Below, in pieces: positions 32,970 to 39,934 of a stretch of DNA of 64,000 bases; positions within the stretch are counted from its first letter, which is position 1, and the number at the start of each line of letters is the position of its first letter. Below the pieces are notes generated by a model. It saw only the letters and a program-made list of their open reading frames with translations. It was not told the DNA's origin and did not search any database. This stretch comes from JACKCD01 sp041390905. GTDB lineage: Bacteria > Chloroflexota > Anaerolineae > Promineifilales > Promineifilaceae. The stretch covers positions 186,001 through 250,000 of the forward strand of contig JAWKPA010000015.1 of NCBI GenBank assembly GCA_041390905.1, in the 5' to 3' direction. The position numbers were made by a program, and so were the translations under genes.

Positions 32970-33815
32970 TTATGGTTGCTCAATTGTGAGTGCTACATTT
33001 TGTATGTTTCCGGCGACAATGGTGTAGCCAAATACGGCCGGGTCTGCTCTGTTTTGCAGGCTGATAATGATCTGAATTGTATCTGGATAATACGCTTGTG
33101 CCACATCGGTTGGGGAGGGGGTGGCTGGGCTGGTGGGGTGGGAATGGTAGATGGCGAGTAGTTCCCAGCCTTGTTTTTCCATAGCGAGCATGGCCTGAAT
33201 TTGCTCAATAGGTTCCATTTCATAGGCGGTTTGGCTTTGCAACTGGTTGCGGATGGGGTAGTGGTGGGTCAAACGGCCGTTTTCTTGCCCTGCCAGCAGC
33301 CCACACCCCTCTTGTGGATAGACGGCCTGCACGTGATCTACCATGACCTGGTAAAAAGCGTGGGGGACGGTGAGGGCAATGCGACGCAGCATGGGAAGGT
33401 GGGGAACGGCCGTTAATGGCGAAGCAAACACCGCTCCCGTTGGCACAAACCCCAGCCGCTCATAAAACCGCAACGCCTCGGTGCGCGCCGCCAGCGTCAC
33501 CCGGTTTAGCCCCAGTGCCACTGCTTTTTCCACTAGTCTGCTTACAAGCTGCTGCCCAATGCCTTGTTTTTGCCATTCCGGCACCACCACTATTTGCCGA
33601 ATGATGCCACTGCCGTTTGCCTGGGGCTGGAGATGGCCGTAGCCAACGGCCGTTTCTGCCTCGTCTACCGCTATGAGATGGTAAAACGGCCGTTCGGCGG
33701 CGGGGTCAATCACCGTGGGGGCAAGGCCGTGTGGCGCAAAAAAGAGGCGATAGCGCCACTGCCGCATGACGGCGTAGGCGGGATCTGTGGTGGTGATAAA
33801 GCGGTAGGCCACCAT
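32970..33815 (-). CDS. GNAT acetyltransferase fused to JAMM/MPN+ metalloprotease domain
   Basis: A 281-residue fusion. Residues ~1-145 form a GNAT N-acetyltransferase (IRQIVVVPEWQKQGIGQQLV acetyl-CoA loop, RFYERLGFVPTGAVF). Residues ~150-281 form a JAMM domain, with catalytic Glu in YPQEGCGLLAG and the zinc motif HSHPTSPATPSPTDVAQ (HxH...D). JAMM proteases cut next to a C-terminal Gly-Gly of ubiquitin-like or sulfur-carrier proteins, or hydrolyse related isopeptide bonds. The window also encodes a MoaD-like protein with residues after GG, but 31 kb away. The start is 3 bp downstream of the cupredoxin stop on the same strand, suggesting cotranscription. Confidence 0.85.
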   Translation of the reverse strand: MVAYRFITTTDPAYAVMRQWRYRLFFAPHGLAPTVIDPAAERPFYHLIAVDEAETAVGYGHLQPQANGSGIIRQIVVVPEWQKQGIGQQLVSRLVEKAVALGLNRVTLAARTEALRFYERLGFVPTGAVFASPLTAVPHLPMLRRIALTVPHAFYQVMVDHVQAVYPQEGCGLLAGQENGRLTHHYPIRNQLQSQTAYEMEPIEQIQAMLAMEKQGWELLAIYHSHPTSPATPSPTDVAQAYYPDTIQIIISLQNRADPAVFGYTIVAGNIQNVALTIEQP

Positions 33816-33818
33816 ACC

Positions 33819-34229
33819 CTATGGCTCCACCGTGAGCGTGCCTTTCATACCTGCTTCGGCGTGGCCGGGAACGGTGCAGATGATTGTGTAGCTTCCAGCT
33901 TCTGGTGCGGTGAAGGTGATGCTTTTACTTGTGCCGCCAGCAATCTCGCCCGTGACGGCTCCGGCCAGGGCATCGGTGTCGCTGGCGGTAGTGGGGTCAA
34001 TGCCGGGGGTAACGAGCAGCCAGTTGTGCTGTAGCGCACCGCTGGCGGTGAAGTTGACCGTGACCTGGCTGCTGGCTTTAACTGTCAAAGCGGCCGGTTC
34101 GTAGACAAAGTTGTCATTGCCAGTGACATCAAAGCTGAAAGCGGGGGCGGGTTCATTGTTTTCTCCACCGCAGGCTGTGGCAAAAACGGCCGTTAGTGCC
34201 AGCATCGCCAACAAAACAATGCGTTTCAT
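33819..34229 (-). CDS. Cupredoxin-domain lipoprotein
   Basis: A 136-residue lipoprotein (lipobox FATACGG, Cys ~20) with a single cupredoxin fold. The type-1 copper ligands are visible: His in LQHNWLL and Cys-His-Met in IICTVPGHAEAGMKG. Such small blue-copper proteins (auracyanin/plastocyanin-like) shuttle electrons at the outer face of the membrane. In Chloroflexota they commonly serve respiratory or alternative-complex-III chains; that role is inference. It is upstream of and probably cotranscribed with the GNAT-JAMM gene. Confidence 0.9.
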   Translation of the reverse strand: MKRIVLLAMLALTAVFATACGGENNEPAPAFSFDVTGNDNFVYEPAALTVKASSQVTVNFTASGALQHNWLLVTPGIDPTTASDTDALAGAVTGEIAGGTSKSITFTAPEAGSYTIICTVPGHAEAGMKGTLTVEP

Positions 34230-34260
34230 AGATATATCCTTTTGTCATCAAACGACTTGT

Positions 34261-34417
34261 GGATCATTACTGAATCGTGTGCTTGACAACAGATGCAAGT
34301 GGCGAGTTACAAGTCGCAAGTAGCTGCTGGCACAGGTGACTTGTCACTTGCAACCTGTTACTTGTTCCAAGACAGAATGCTGTTTCTTCCGAGCCGCACA
34401 CGATTTGCTGAAGACCC
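34261..34417 (+). repeat. Dispersed ~150-bp structured element, copy 1
   Basis: Starts GGATCATTACTGAATCGTGTG and ends TTTGCTGAAGACCC. Outer arms ATCGTGTGC (34274-34282) and GCACACGAT (34396-34404) pair perfectly. The interior has GCAAGTGGCGAG/CACTTGC-type repeats and ACAGAATGCTGT. A second copy in the opposite orientation lies at 54829-54969. The closing stem differs by a compensated pair (C-G here, A-T there). No open reading frame is inside. Confidence 0.8.
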
Positions 34418-34487
34418 CGATTTGTTCAATCATTCACAAAAGGATGTTACTCTACTTTGTCCAGACTGCACGCATTTACCCCAAAAC

Positions 34488-34519
34488 AAAAAAGGCCGAG
34501 CAAATCGCTCGGCCTTTTT
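34488..34519. terminator. Bidirectional intrinsic terminator
   Basis: GGCCGAGC and GCTCGGCC arms (34494-34501 and 34506-34513) around an AAATC-type loop, flanked by an A run on the left and a T run on the right. It terminates the minus-strand hsp20 transcript, and rightward transcription as well. Confidence 0.9.
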
Positions 34520-34562
34520 AGAACGCGCTCTTGAAAGCGCGGCTACAGGGAATTTTGATAGT

Positions 34563-34991
34563 TTAGTTGGCGTTAATGGTGATCCGCTTTGGCTTTACTT
34601 CCTCAGCCTTGGGGACATTGAGGGTCAGCACGCCGTTCTCATAGTTGGCAACCACGGCATCGGTGTTGACAGCGACGGGGAAGCGGATGCTGCGGCTAAA
34701 GCTGCCGGTGCGGCGTTCGCGGACGTGATATTTTTCGCCTTCCTGCACTTCTTCGCTCTTCATTTCCCCTTTGATGGTCAGCACATTGTCTTCAAGGGTA
34801 ATTTCCACGTCATCGGGGTTAATGCCGGGAACGGAAGCCTTAACAGTGTAGCCTGCTTCATTTTCAGCGACATCCAAAGCCAGACCAAAAGTAGTGGGGG
34901 TCTCGAAGCGGGCAGCGGGGAAAGAACGGTTGAACAAGCGGTCAACTTCGTCAAAAAGATTCATGGTGTTAAAGCGTACTAAGTTCGTCAT
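34563..34991 (-). CDS. Small heat-shock protein Hsp20
   Basis: A 142-residue chaperone with an alpha-crystallin domain (~40-135). It reads LDVAENEAGYTVKASVPGINPDDVEI, then the L9 strand, and ends in the ENGVLTLNVPKAEEVKPKRI block with the A-x-x-x-n-G-v-L signature. It holds unfolding proteins in a refoldable state. ATG 34991 follows the strong RBS GGAGGT; a longer frame from 35045 has no RBS. A 16-bp inverted repeat lies 45-77 bp upstream, and an intrinsic terminator follows the stop. Confidence 0.93.
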   Translation of the reverse strand: MTNLVRFNTMNLFDEVDRLFNRSFPAARFETPTTFGLALDVAENEAGYTVKASVPGINPDDVEITLEDNVLTIKGEMKSEEVQEGEKYHVRERRTGSFSRSIRFPVAVNTDAVVANYENGVLTLNVPKAEEVKPKRITINAN

Positions 34992-35035
34992 TTTTTTATA
35001 CCTCCAGGCTGTTTCCTGTTTGTTTAATTCCTGAG

Positions 35036-35068
35036 AGAAGTTCAACTTCTGCCAGAAGTTGAACTTCT
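35036..35068 (-). promoter_or_regulatory. Perfect 16-bp inverted repeat upstream of hsp20
   Basis: AGAAGTTCAACTTCTG and its exact complement are separated by one base. Each arm is itself nearly palindromic (AGAAGTT-C-AACTTCT). The position, 45-77 bp before the hsp20 start, suits an operator or a 5' UTR thermosensor. It does not match the CIRCE element. No clear -35/-10 pair was recognised nearby. Confidence 0.55.
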
Positions 35069-35176
35069 GAATAGATGTAATTTGTTATCGTTATGGTTGG
35101 TATTATGGCAGGGCAATGTTAGAAAAAAATATGACGAACGTTAGCGATGTGTAGGAGGCGTGTAAGAAGAATATTA

Positions 35177-35238
35177 GCAGGGGAGCAGGGGGCAGGGGAG
35201 CAGGGGAGAAATCCCCTCTGCCCCCCTGCTCCCCTGCT
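35177..35238. repeat. Tandem-repeat hairpin, GGGGAGCAGGG family
   Basis: GCAGGGGAGCAGGGGGCAGG units face CCCCTCTGCCCCCCTGCTCC. The right arm ends at the stop codon of the minus-strand membrane protein gene (35241). Confidence 0.9.
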
Positions 35239-35240
35239 TT

Positions 35241-38200
35241 TTACCGAAGCGGCACGGTTACAAAATCCCCTTCTGAGGTCGCCAGCCGCAGGCCGGTGGT
35301 AGGGTCATAGAGGCCGATGCGGAGGGCAAGGTTGGGGGGGAGGTTATCTGGCAAGGTGAGGGTGTGGCTGTCGCTGATGTATTCGCCAGGCGCCCAGCCG
35401 CTGGTGGGGCGGCTCCAGTTGGCGGGTTCCCCGTCGGTCTGAGCAATGATTTGGCCGTTTTCGTCTACCAAATGAATAAAGACGCGGTAGCTGGTGGGGA
35501 TTTCGGCGTTGGCTTGCCAGAGGAGGGAGATTGGGAGATTGGGAGATTGGAGATTGGAGATTGTGAGGCCGATGAGGGTGGCGATTGGCTGGCTGGTGGC
35601 GGGGTCGAGGAAGGGGATGATGAGTGGTGTTGCCACGTCTGGCTGTGTGAATACCCGATCCGGGGCGGTGATGGTAAGTGTACCGAGGGCTATATTTTCA
35701 AGGAAGAGTTGGTAGCGGCCGCTGTTGAGGCTGGCGGGTAGGCGCAGAGGGTGCTGGGCGCGGAGAAAATAGCCACGCGGCCAAAGGTCGTCGCTGGCGG
35801 GTGGGGAAAGCGTCCAATCGGCGGCGGCTTGGCCGTTTTCATCGCGCAGTTGCAAGGGAAAGGTGGCGGTGAGGTCGCCGGTGCGTTCCCAGAAGAGGGT
35901 GAGCAGCAGGGGGTCGCCGGGGGCGGCTTGGTCACGATCCTGGCTGTAGCCGTGCAGCGCGAGGCCGAATGCGGTCAAATCGCCAAATTGTGCCACCTGT
36001 GGGGTGAGGGGTGTGGGGTGGCTGGGCAGGGTGACGGTGATTTGACCAAGAACGGCCGTTGGGCCTACCACTGCTCCCGTTTGGCTTTCAATGAGCGTTA
36101 GCGGTTGCAGGGTAGTGCGGTTGAACTGGGTGAGAACGATGTTGTAAACGCCGGGTGGGGTGCCGGGCAGCACCGCCACCTCGCGGCTGTCCCAGCCCCA
36201 GTTGCCGGGCTGCCACTGTACGGTGGGGGGCATATCTTCGTAGAGGCGGGGGCGGTGGGTTTCCTTGTCGCTCCACAAAACGCCGTTGGCATCGGCCAGC
36301 CAAATGTTGGATTGGTATTGGGTGGCGGGGGGGGAAACGGCCGTCCACGCCAAATCTATGTCAAAGGTGCTGCCGCTGGCAACGGTGGCTTGGCTGAGGT
36401 TGTAGCCATCGAGCCGGAGTTCGGCGGCCTGCAACGTGGCCGGATTGGCGATGTCTGGTTGGCCGGGCTGGTTGAGAGGGGTGGGGAGGTGGTCGAAAAC
36501 GGCCGTTTTTAGCAACAGCATGGTGAAAGCGGTAATCAGTAAACGGTAAGCGGTAATCAGTTTTGGGCTGTGGGATTCCCGTCGCCTATGAGAACCAGCA
36601 GACTGATTACTGTTTACTGATAACCGATTACTGACTACAAGAGCGACAGCCAACGCCAACACGCTCACCCCCACCAGCACCGTCCGCACCGGGGTGGAAC
36701 GCCAACTGACGGCGATGTCGTGGCGGCCGGCGGGGACGGGGAAGGTGATGAGGCCGTCGGGTTCGCTGGGGGTAATGGGGACGGGTTGGCCGTCTACGGT
36801 GGCGACCCAGCCGGGGAAGGCGAAGCTGAGAAAGCGGGCGGTGAATGGTTCGGGGCTGCTGAGGCTGGTTTGGCCGCTGCGGGGCTGGTTGCTTTGGCTG
36901 TGGATGGTGACGCTGGTGGGCAGGTCAAACCGCTGCGGCGGCTGATTGGCCTGGTAGTTGCCTTCGAGGGGGGAGGATAACGGCCGTTTTTGCACCGTGC
37001 GCGGAAAATAACTCCCCTCTGGGTCAACCCCCACCAACCCCGTTTCCCGTTCATAGGCGTGGACATCGTTGATGGTGGGGAAGCTGGCTTCGGGGCAGAG
37101 GCGGGGATAAAGGTTGGGGACGGCTTCGAGGAAGAGGAGGAGGAGGGTGAGGGAGAGGAGGACGTGGGGCGTGGCCGCTGTTGCGGGGTGTAGGGTGTGG
37201 GGTGCGGGTTTCCCTGATAACTGGTTACTGATTACTGATAACTGATGACTGAATGGCAGGCCAGCGAGGAAGGCGAGGGGCAGGGCGGCGCGGCCGATGA
37301 AGCGCCAGGGAAATTGGACAAAATCAATGAGCGGCAGCTTTTCCCAGACGGGTTGGGAGAGGGGGAGGGACATGAGGAGGTAAACGGCCGTTGCGGCCAG
37401 CATTAGCCAGACGTGGGCGGTTTGTTCCTGGGACAGAGGGGGAGCAGGGGAGCAGGGGAGCAGAGGAGAGCGTGTTTCTCCCCTGCTCCCCTGCCCCCCT
37501 GCTTCCCTGCCTTTTTGCCCAAAAAACAACACGACCCCCACCACCGCCAACCCCAGCGGAACCCAGCCCAGGCGAAACGGCAGCGGTGGGTTGACGAGGG
37601 TGGGGTCTTCGGGGGCAACGGGAGCCAGAATTTCGCCCCAGGTGGCAAAATTAAAGCGAAAATCGTTGTTGCGCGTGGTGGTAGATTGCTCCAGCGTGAC
37701 GGCGTTGAGTTCCAGCAGCGCCCCACCGCTATAGAAGATGGTCATGCCGAGGCCGAGGCCAAACAACAGAACGAGCCGGGTGAACAACGGCCGCCAGTTG
37801 AGCCGATGGAGCCGGCCGATGGCAAGCAGATAGACCAGCAAGGTGGGGGTGAAGATGAGTAGGGAGATGTTGTGGCTGAGGGAGAGGAAGGCCAAGCCAA
37901 AGATGGCGATGAAAAACGGCCGTTTTGCCCCCCCCAGCAGCCAGCGACGGCCGGCCCATAGCAGCAGCGGAAATAGCGGCAGGGCTAGTGATTCGGGAGA
38001 GTTGCCGCGAATCAGGCTGTCTACCAGCACGTAGGGGGCACTCATGTAGGCGAAGGCGGCAACAAAGGCGGCATTTTCCCCCAGCACATCGCGCACCCAG
38101 AGGAACATAAACCAGCCGCAGGCGAGAATGCAGAGGGCGTAAAACAGGTTGGAGGCGGCGGGCAAGGGGAGGCCAAGCAGGTGGGGAAACAGCCCGGCGT

Positions 38201-38543
38201 ACAGCGGGGCAGGTTCGCGGTAGACAAAAAACGGGTAGCCGTAGCCAAAGGCGAGGTCGGGGAGCCAGCGGGTGAAATAGAGCCCGTTTTCCCAGGCGTG
38301 GCGCATGGCGACGATGCGATGATAGTGGAGGTGGCCGTCGTGGGTGCAGGGAACGGCCGTTAATTTCCACAGCGGCGTGGTTAGCGGCAAACCGAGCAGG
38401 GTTAGCCAAAGCAATGGTTGAAAACGTGTCAGCAAACGGCGCAAATTCCAATCCTCATCATCTGTTGCCCGGAAAATACCCAAGTGGGGCTGACTATAAC
38501 CACAACAAGCCGCCTTGACAATGTGTATGTAATATCGCACCAT
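35241..38543 (-). CDS. Large membrane protein, PTPS-related/GT-C-like, with in-frame repeat insertions
   Basis: An about 1100-residue protein. The first ~480 residues are a multi-helix membrane domain of the '6-pyruvoyl-tetrahydropterin synthase related' type: THDGHLHYHRIVAMRHAW, then LAFGYGYPFFVYREPAPLY. This domain resembles GT-C glycosyltransferases. The C-terminal part (~650-1100) is a series of beta-sandwich-like domains outside the membrane. Several insertions break it: repeat-encoded segments at 37434-37511 (GGQGSRGETRSPLLPCSPAP), 37213-37252 (LSVISNQLSG), 36530-36637 and 35524-35563 (ISNLQSPNLPIS), all in frame. The start may be TTG 38444 (MRRLLTRFQPLLWL, GAGGA upstream) rather than 38543. 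The substrate is unknown. Confidence 0.75.
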   Translation of the reverse strand: MVRYYIHIVKAACCGYSQPHLGIFRATDDEDWNLRRLLTRFQPLLWLTLLGLPLTTPLWKLTAVPCTHDGHLHYHRIVAMRHAWENGLYFTRWLPDLAFGYGYPFFVYREPAPLYAGLFPHLLGLPLPAASNLFYALCILACGWFMFLWVRDVLGENAAFVAAFAYMSAPYVLVDSLIRGNSPESLALPLFPLLLWAGRRWLLGGAKRPFFIAIFGLAFLSLSHNISLLIFTPTLLVYLLAIGRLHRLNWRPLFTRLVLLFGLGLGMTIFYSGGALLELNAVTLEQSTTTRNNDFRFNFATWGEILAPVAPEDPTLVNPPLPFRLGWVPLGLAVVGVVLFFGQKGREAGGQGSRGETRSPLLPCSPAPPLSQEQTAHVWLMLAATAVYLLMSLPLSQPVWEKLPLIDFVQFPWRFIGRAALPLAFLAGLPFSHQLSVISNQLSGKPAPHTLHPATAATPHVLLSLTLLLLFLEAVPNLYPRLCPEASFPTINDVHAYERETGLVGVDPEGSYFPRTVQKRPLSSPLEGNYQANQPPQRFDLPTSVTIHSQSNQPRSGQTSLSSPEPFTARFLSFAFPGWVATVDGQPVPITPSEPDGLITFPVPAGRHDIAVSWRSTPVRTVLVGVSVLALAVALVVSNRLSVNSNQSAGSHRRRESHSPKLITAYRLLITAFTMLLLKTAVFDHLPTPLNQPGQPDIANPATLQAAELRLDGYNLSQATVASGSTFDIDLAWTAVSPPATQYQSNIWLADANGVLWSDKETHRPRLYEDMPPTVQWQPGNWGWDSREVAVLPGTPPGVYNIVLTQFNRTTLQPLTLIESQTGAVVGPTAVLGQITVTLPSHPTPLTPQVAQFGDLTAFGLALHGYSQDRDQAAPGDPLLLTLFWERTGDLTATFPLQLRDENGQAAADWTLSPPASDDLWPRGYFLRAQHPLRLPASLNSGRYQLFLENIALGTLTITAPDRVFTQPDVATPLIIPFLDPATSQPIATLIGLTISNLQSPNLPISLLWQANAEIPTSYRVFIHLVDENGQIIAQTDGEPANWSRPTSGWAPGEYISDSHTLTLPDNLPPNLALRIGLYDPTTGLRLATSEGDFVTVPLR
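35524..35563. repeat. GGAGATTGG-family repeat inside a gene
   Basis: Five GGGAGATT/GGAGATTG units in one orientation within the C-terminal part of the large membrane protein. They are translated as TISNLQSPNLPIS without breaking the frame. Confidence 0.85.
36530..36637. repeat. GTAATCAG-family hairpin inside a gene
   Basis: CGGTAATCAGTAAACGG units face CTGATTACTGTTTACTGATAACCGATTACTG across about 50 bp. The whole hairpin is read through in frame, giving a stretch with SNRLSVNSNQ and LITAYRLLITAF. Confidence 0.9.
37155..37252. repeat. Two different repeat arms inside a gene
   Basis: Positions 37155-37203 carry CGTGGGGCGTGG/GGTGTAGGGTGTGGGG units (CGTGGGGCGT family). Positions 37213-37252 carry CTGATAACTGGTTACTGATT units (GTAATCAG family). 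Both are single-orientation and translated in frame (LSVISNQLSG and APHTLHPATAATPH). Confidence 0.8.
37434..37511. repeat. GGGGAGCAGGG-family hairpin inside a gene
   Basis: AGGGGGAGCAGGGGAGCAGG units face CCCCTGCTCCCCTGCCCCCC. It is read in frame as a Gly/Arg/Ser/Pro loop between two membrane helices of the large protein. Confidence 0.9.
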
Positions 38544-38575
38544 CTTGGCTAGCAGCCTGTTGGAAAAAGAAAATG

Positions 38576-38666
38576 GATGCGCGGATAACGCGGATCGGGG
38601 CGGATTTTCACGGATAAAGAAGAAAAAATCCGTATTGATCCGCCAAAATCCGCGTCATCCGCGATG
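38576..38666. repeat. Tandem-repeat hairpin, CGCGGAT family
   Basis: GCGCGGATAACGCGGATCGG and GGCGGATTTTCACGGAT units face ATCCGCCAAAATCCGCGTCATCCGCG. It lies in the gap upstream of the ATPase gene, between divergent genes. A smaller relative is at 44081. Confidence 0.85.
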
Positions 38667-38686
38667 CTATTCTTACTTCTCCGACA

Positions 38687-38706
38687 AGACGCAAAATTTT
38701 GCGTCT
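38687..38706. repeat. Palindrome AGACGCAAAATTTTGCGTCT, copy 1
   Basis: A perfect 20-bp palindrome 59 bp before the ATPase gene. The same palindrome, extended to 28 bp, lies at that gene's stop codon (39901-39928). Confidence 0.9.
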
Positions 38707-38764
38707 ACATAGTTTCCTTGAAAATCAGCCATCTCGTGCGAGAATTTCGTGGTAAAATGGGTGC

Positions 38765-39904
38765 ATGTTGATAGATCGTCCCCAAATATTGGCTCAACTG
38801 CAAACGGCCGTTTCGCGCAGCCGTGTTGTTACCCTGGTTGGTCCGCGTCAAAGCGGCAAGACAACCTTGGCGCGGCAATTTGTTGCCCCCGATTCCCTCA
38901 ATTATTTTGACCTTGAAGATCCGGTTAGTCTGGCTCGCCTGGAGCAGCCCATGACGGCTTTGCGTGATCTGCGCGGGTTGGTGGTGATTGACGAAGTACA
39001 GCGACGCCCCGATCTGTTTCCTGTCCTGCGTGTTCTGGTTGATCGAATGCCCCTCCCTGCTACCTTCCTGGTGCTGGGCAGTGCCTCACCTGAACTGCTG
39101 CGGCAGTCTTCGGAATCGCTTGCCGGGCGCATGGAAATCATCACGCTCATGGGGTTTGATTTGGCAGAAGTTGGTGTGGAAAATCAGCCAACCCATTGGC
39201 GACGCGGTGGCTTTCCCTTGTCTTATCTGGCAAAAACGGAGGCCGACAGCGTTGCCTGGCGCAAAAATTTTATCCAGACGCTGCTGGAGCGGGATTTGCC
39301 GCAAATGGGGGTTGGCACGCCAGCCCCCATGCTGCTGCGCTTTTGGACAATGCTGGCTCATTATCATGGTCAGGTTCTCAACGCAGCAGAGTTGGCGCGT
39401 TCACTGGGCATCAGTGGCTCGTCGGTACGTCGTTATCTGGATTTGCTGGAGCAGGTTTTTATGGTGCGTCAGCTACAGCCATGGCATTCCAACCTGAAAA
39501 AACGGCAGGTTAAGTCACCTAAAATTTATTTTAGAGACAGCGGGTTGCTCCATTACCTGTTGGGTATCCGTACTGAGCGGGATTTATTGACTCATCCTAG
39601 GCTGGGGGCATCGTGGGAAGGGTATGTGATTGAGGAGATTATTCGGTGGACAAACCCGGATGAGGCTTATTTTTGGGCGACTCATGCTGGGGCGGAACTG
39701 GATTTGCTGCTGTGGAAAAACGGCCGTTTGTTGGGCTATGAAGTCAAGCGTGTGGATGCCCCGCGTTTGACAAAATCTATGCAAACGTCGCTGGAGTCGC
39801 TGGAACTGGAGCAGCTAACGGTGGTGTACCCTGGCATCAAAACCTACCCGTTGGGGGAGAAGGTGATGGTGCGGCCACTAACGGCCGTTTTGGCTGATTT
39901 GTAG
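38765..39904 (+). CDS. AAA ATPase with DUF4143 domain
   Basis: A 379-residue protein: AAA_14-type ATPase (Walker A LVGPRQSGKTTLAR at ~22-35, Walker B GLVVIDEVQRR at ~73-83). It is followed by a DUF4143 domain that includes a winged helix (LARSLGISGSSVRRYLDLLEQVFMV) and a PD-(D/E)xK-like end (GAELDLLLWKNGRLLGYEVK). The family is widespread, often horizontally moved, and of uncertain function. TAAAAT lies 7 nt before the ATG, so the mRNA may be leaderless. The gene is bracketed by two copies of one palindrome, the right one containing its stop codon, which may mark it as an inserted cassette. Confidence 0.9.
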   Translation: MLIDRPQILAQLQTAVSRSRVVTLVGPRQSGKTTLARQFVAPDSLNYFDLEDPVSLARLEQPMTALRDLRGLVVIDEVQRRPDLFPVLRVLVDRMPLPATFLVLGSASPELLRQSSESLAGRMEIITLMGFDLAEVGVENQPTHWRRGGFPLSYLAKTEADSVAWRKNFIQTLLERDLPQMGVGTPAPMLLRFWTMLAHYHGQVLNAAELARSLGISGSSVRRYLDLLEQVFMVRQLQPWHSNLKKRQVKSPKIYFRDSGLLHYLLGIRTERDLLTHPRLGASWEGYVIEEIIRWTNPDEAYFWATHAGAELDLLLWKNGRLLGYEVKRVDAPRLTKSMQTSLESLELEQLTVVYPGIKTYPLGEKVMVRPLTAVLADL

Positions 39905-39928
39905 AGACGCAAAATTTTGCGTCTCTAC
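39901..39928. repeat. Palindrome GTAGAGACGC...GCGTCTCTAC, copy 2
   Basis: A perfect 28-bp palindrome containing the same AAAATTTT core as 38687-38706. It provides the stop codon (TAG) of the ATPase gene and lies between convergent genes, where it could act as a terminator. Confidence 0.9.
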
Positions 39929-39934
39929 GTGGGT

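Noticed and set aside
34293..34982. A 229-residue plus-strand reading frame over hsp20
   Set aside because: It is antisense to a clear Hsp20 gene and begins inside a repeat element; no family resemblance.
35036..35068. CIRCE/HrcA operator upstream of hsp20
   Set aside because: The arms AGAAGTTCAACTTCTG do not match the TTAGCACTC/GAGTGCTAA consensus.
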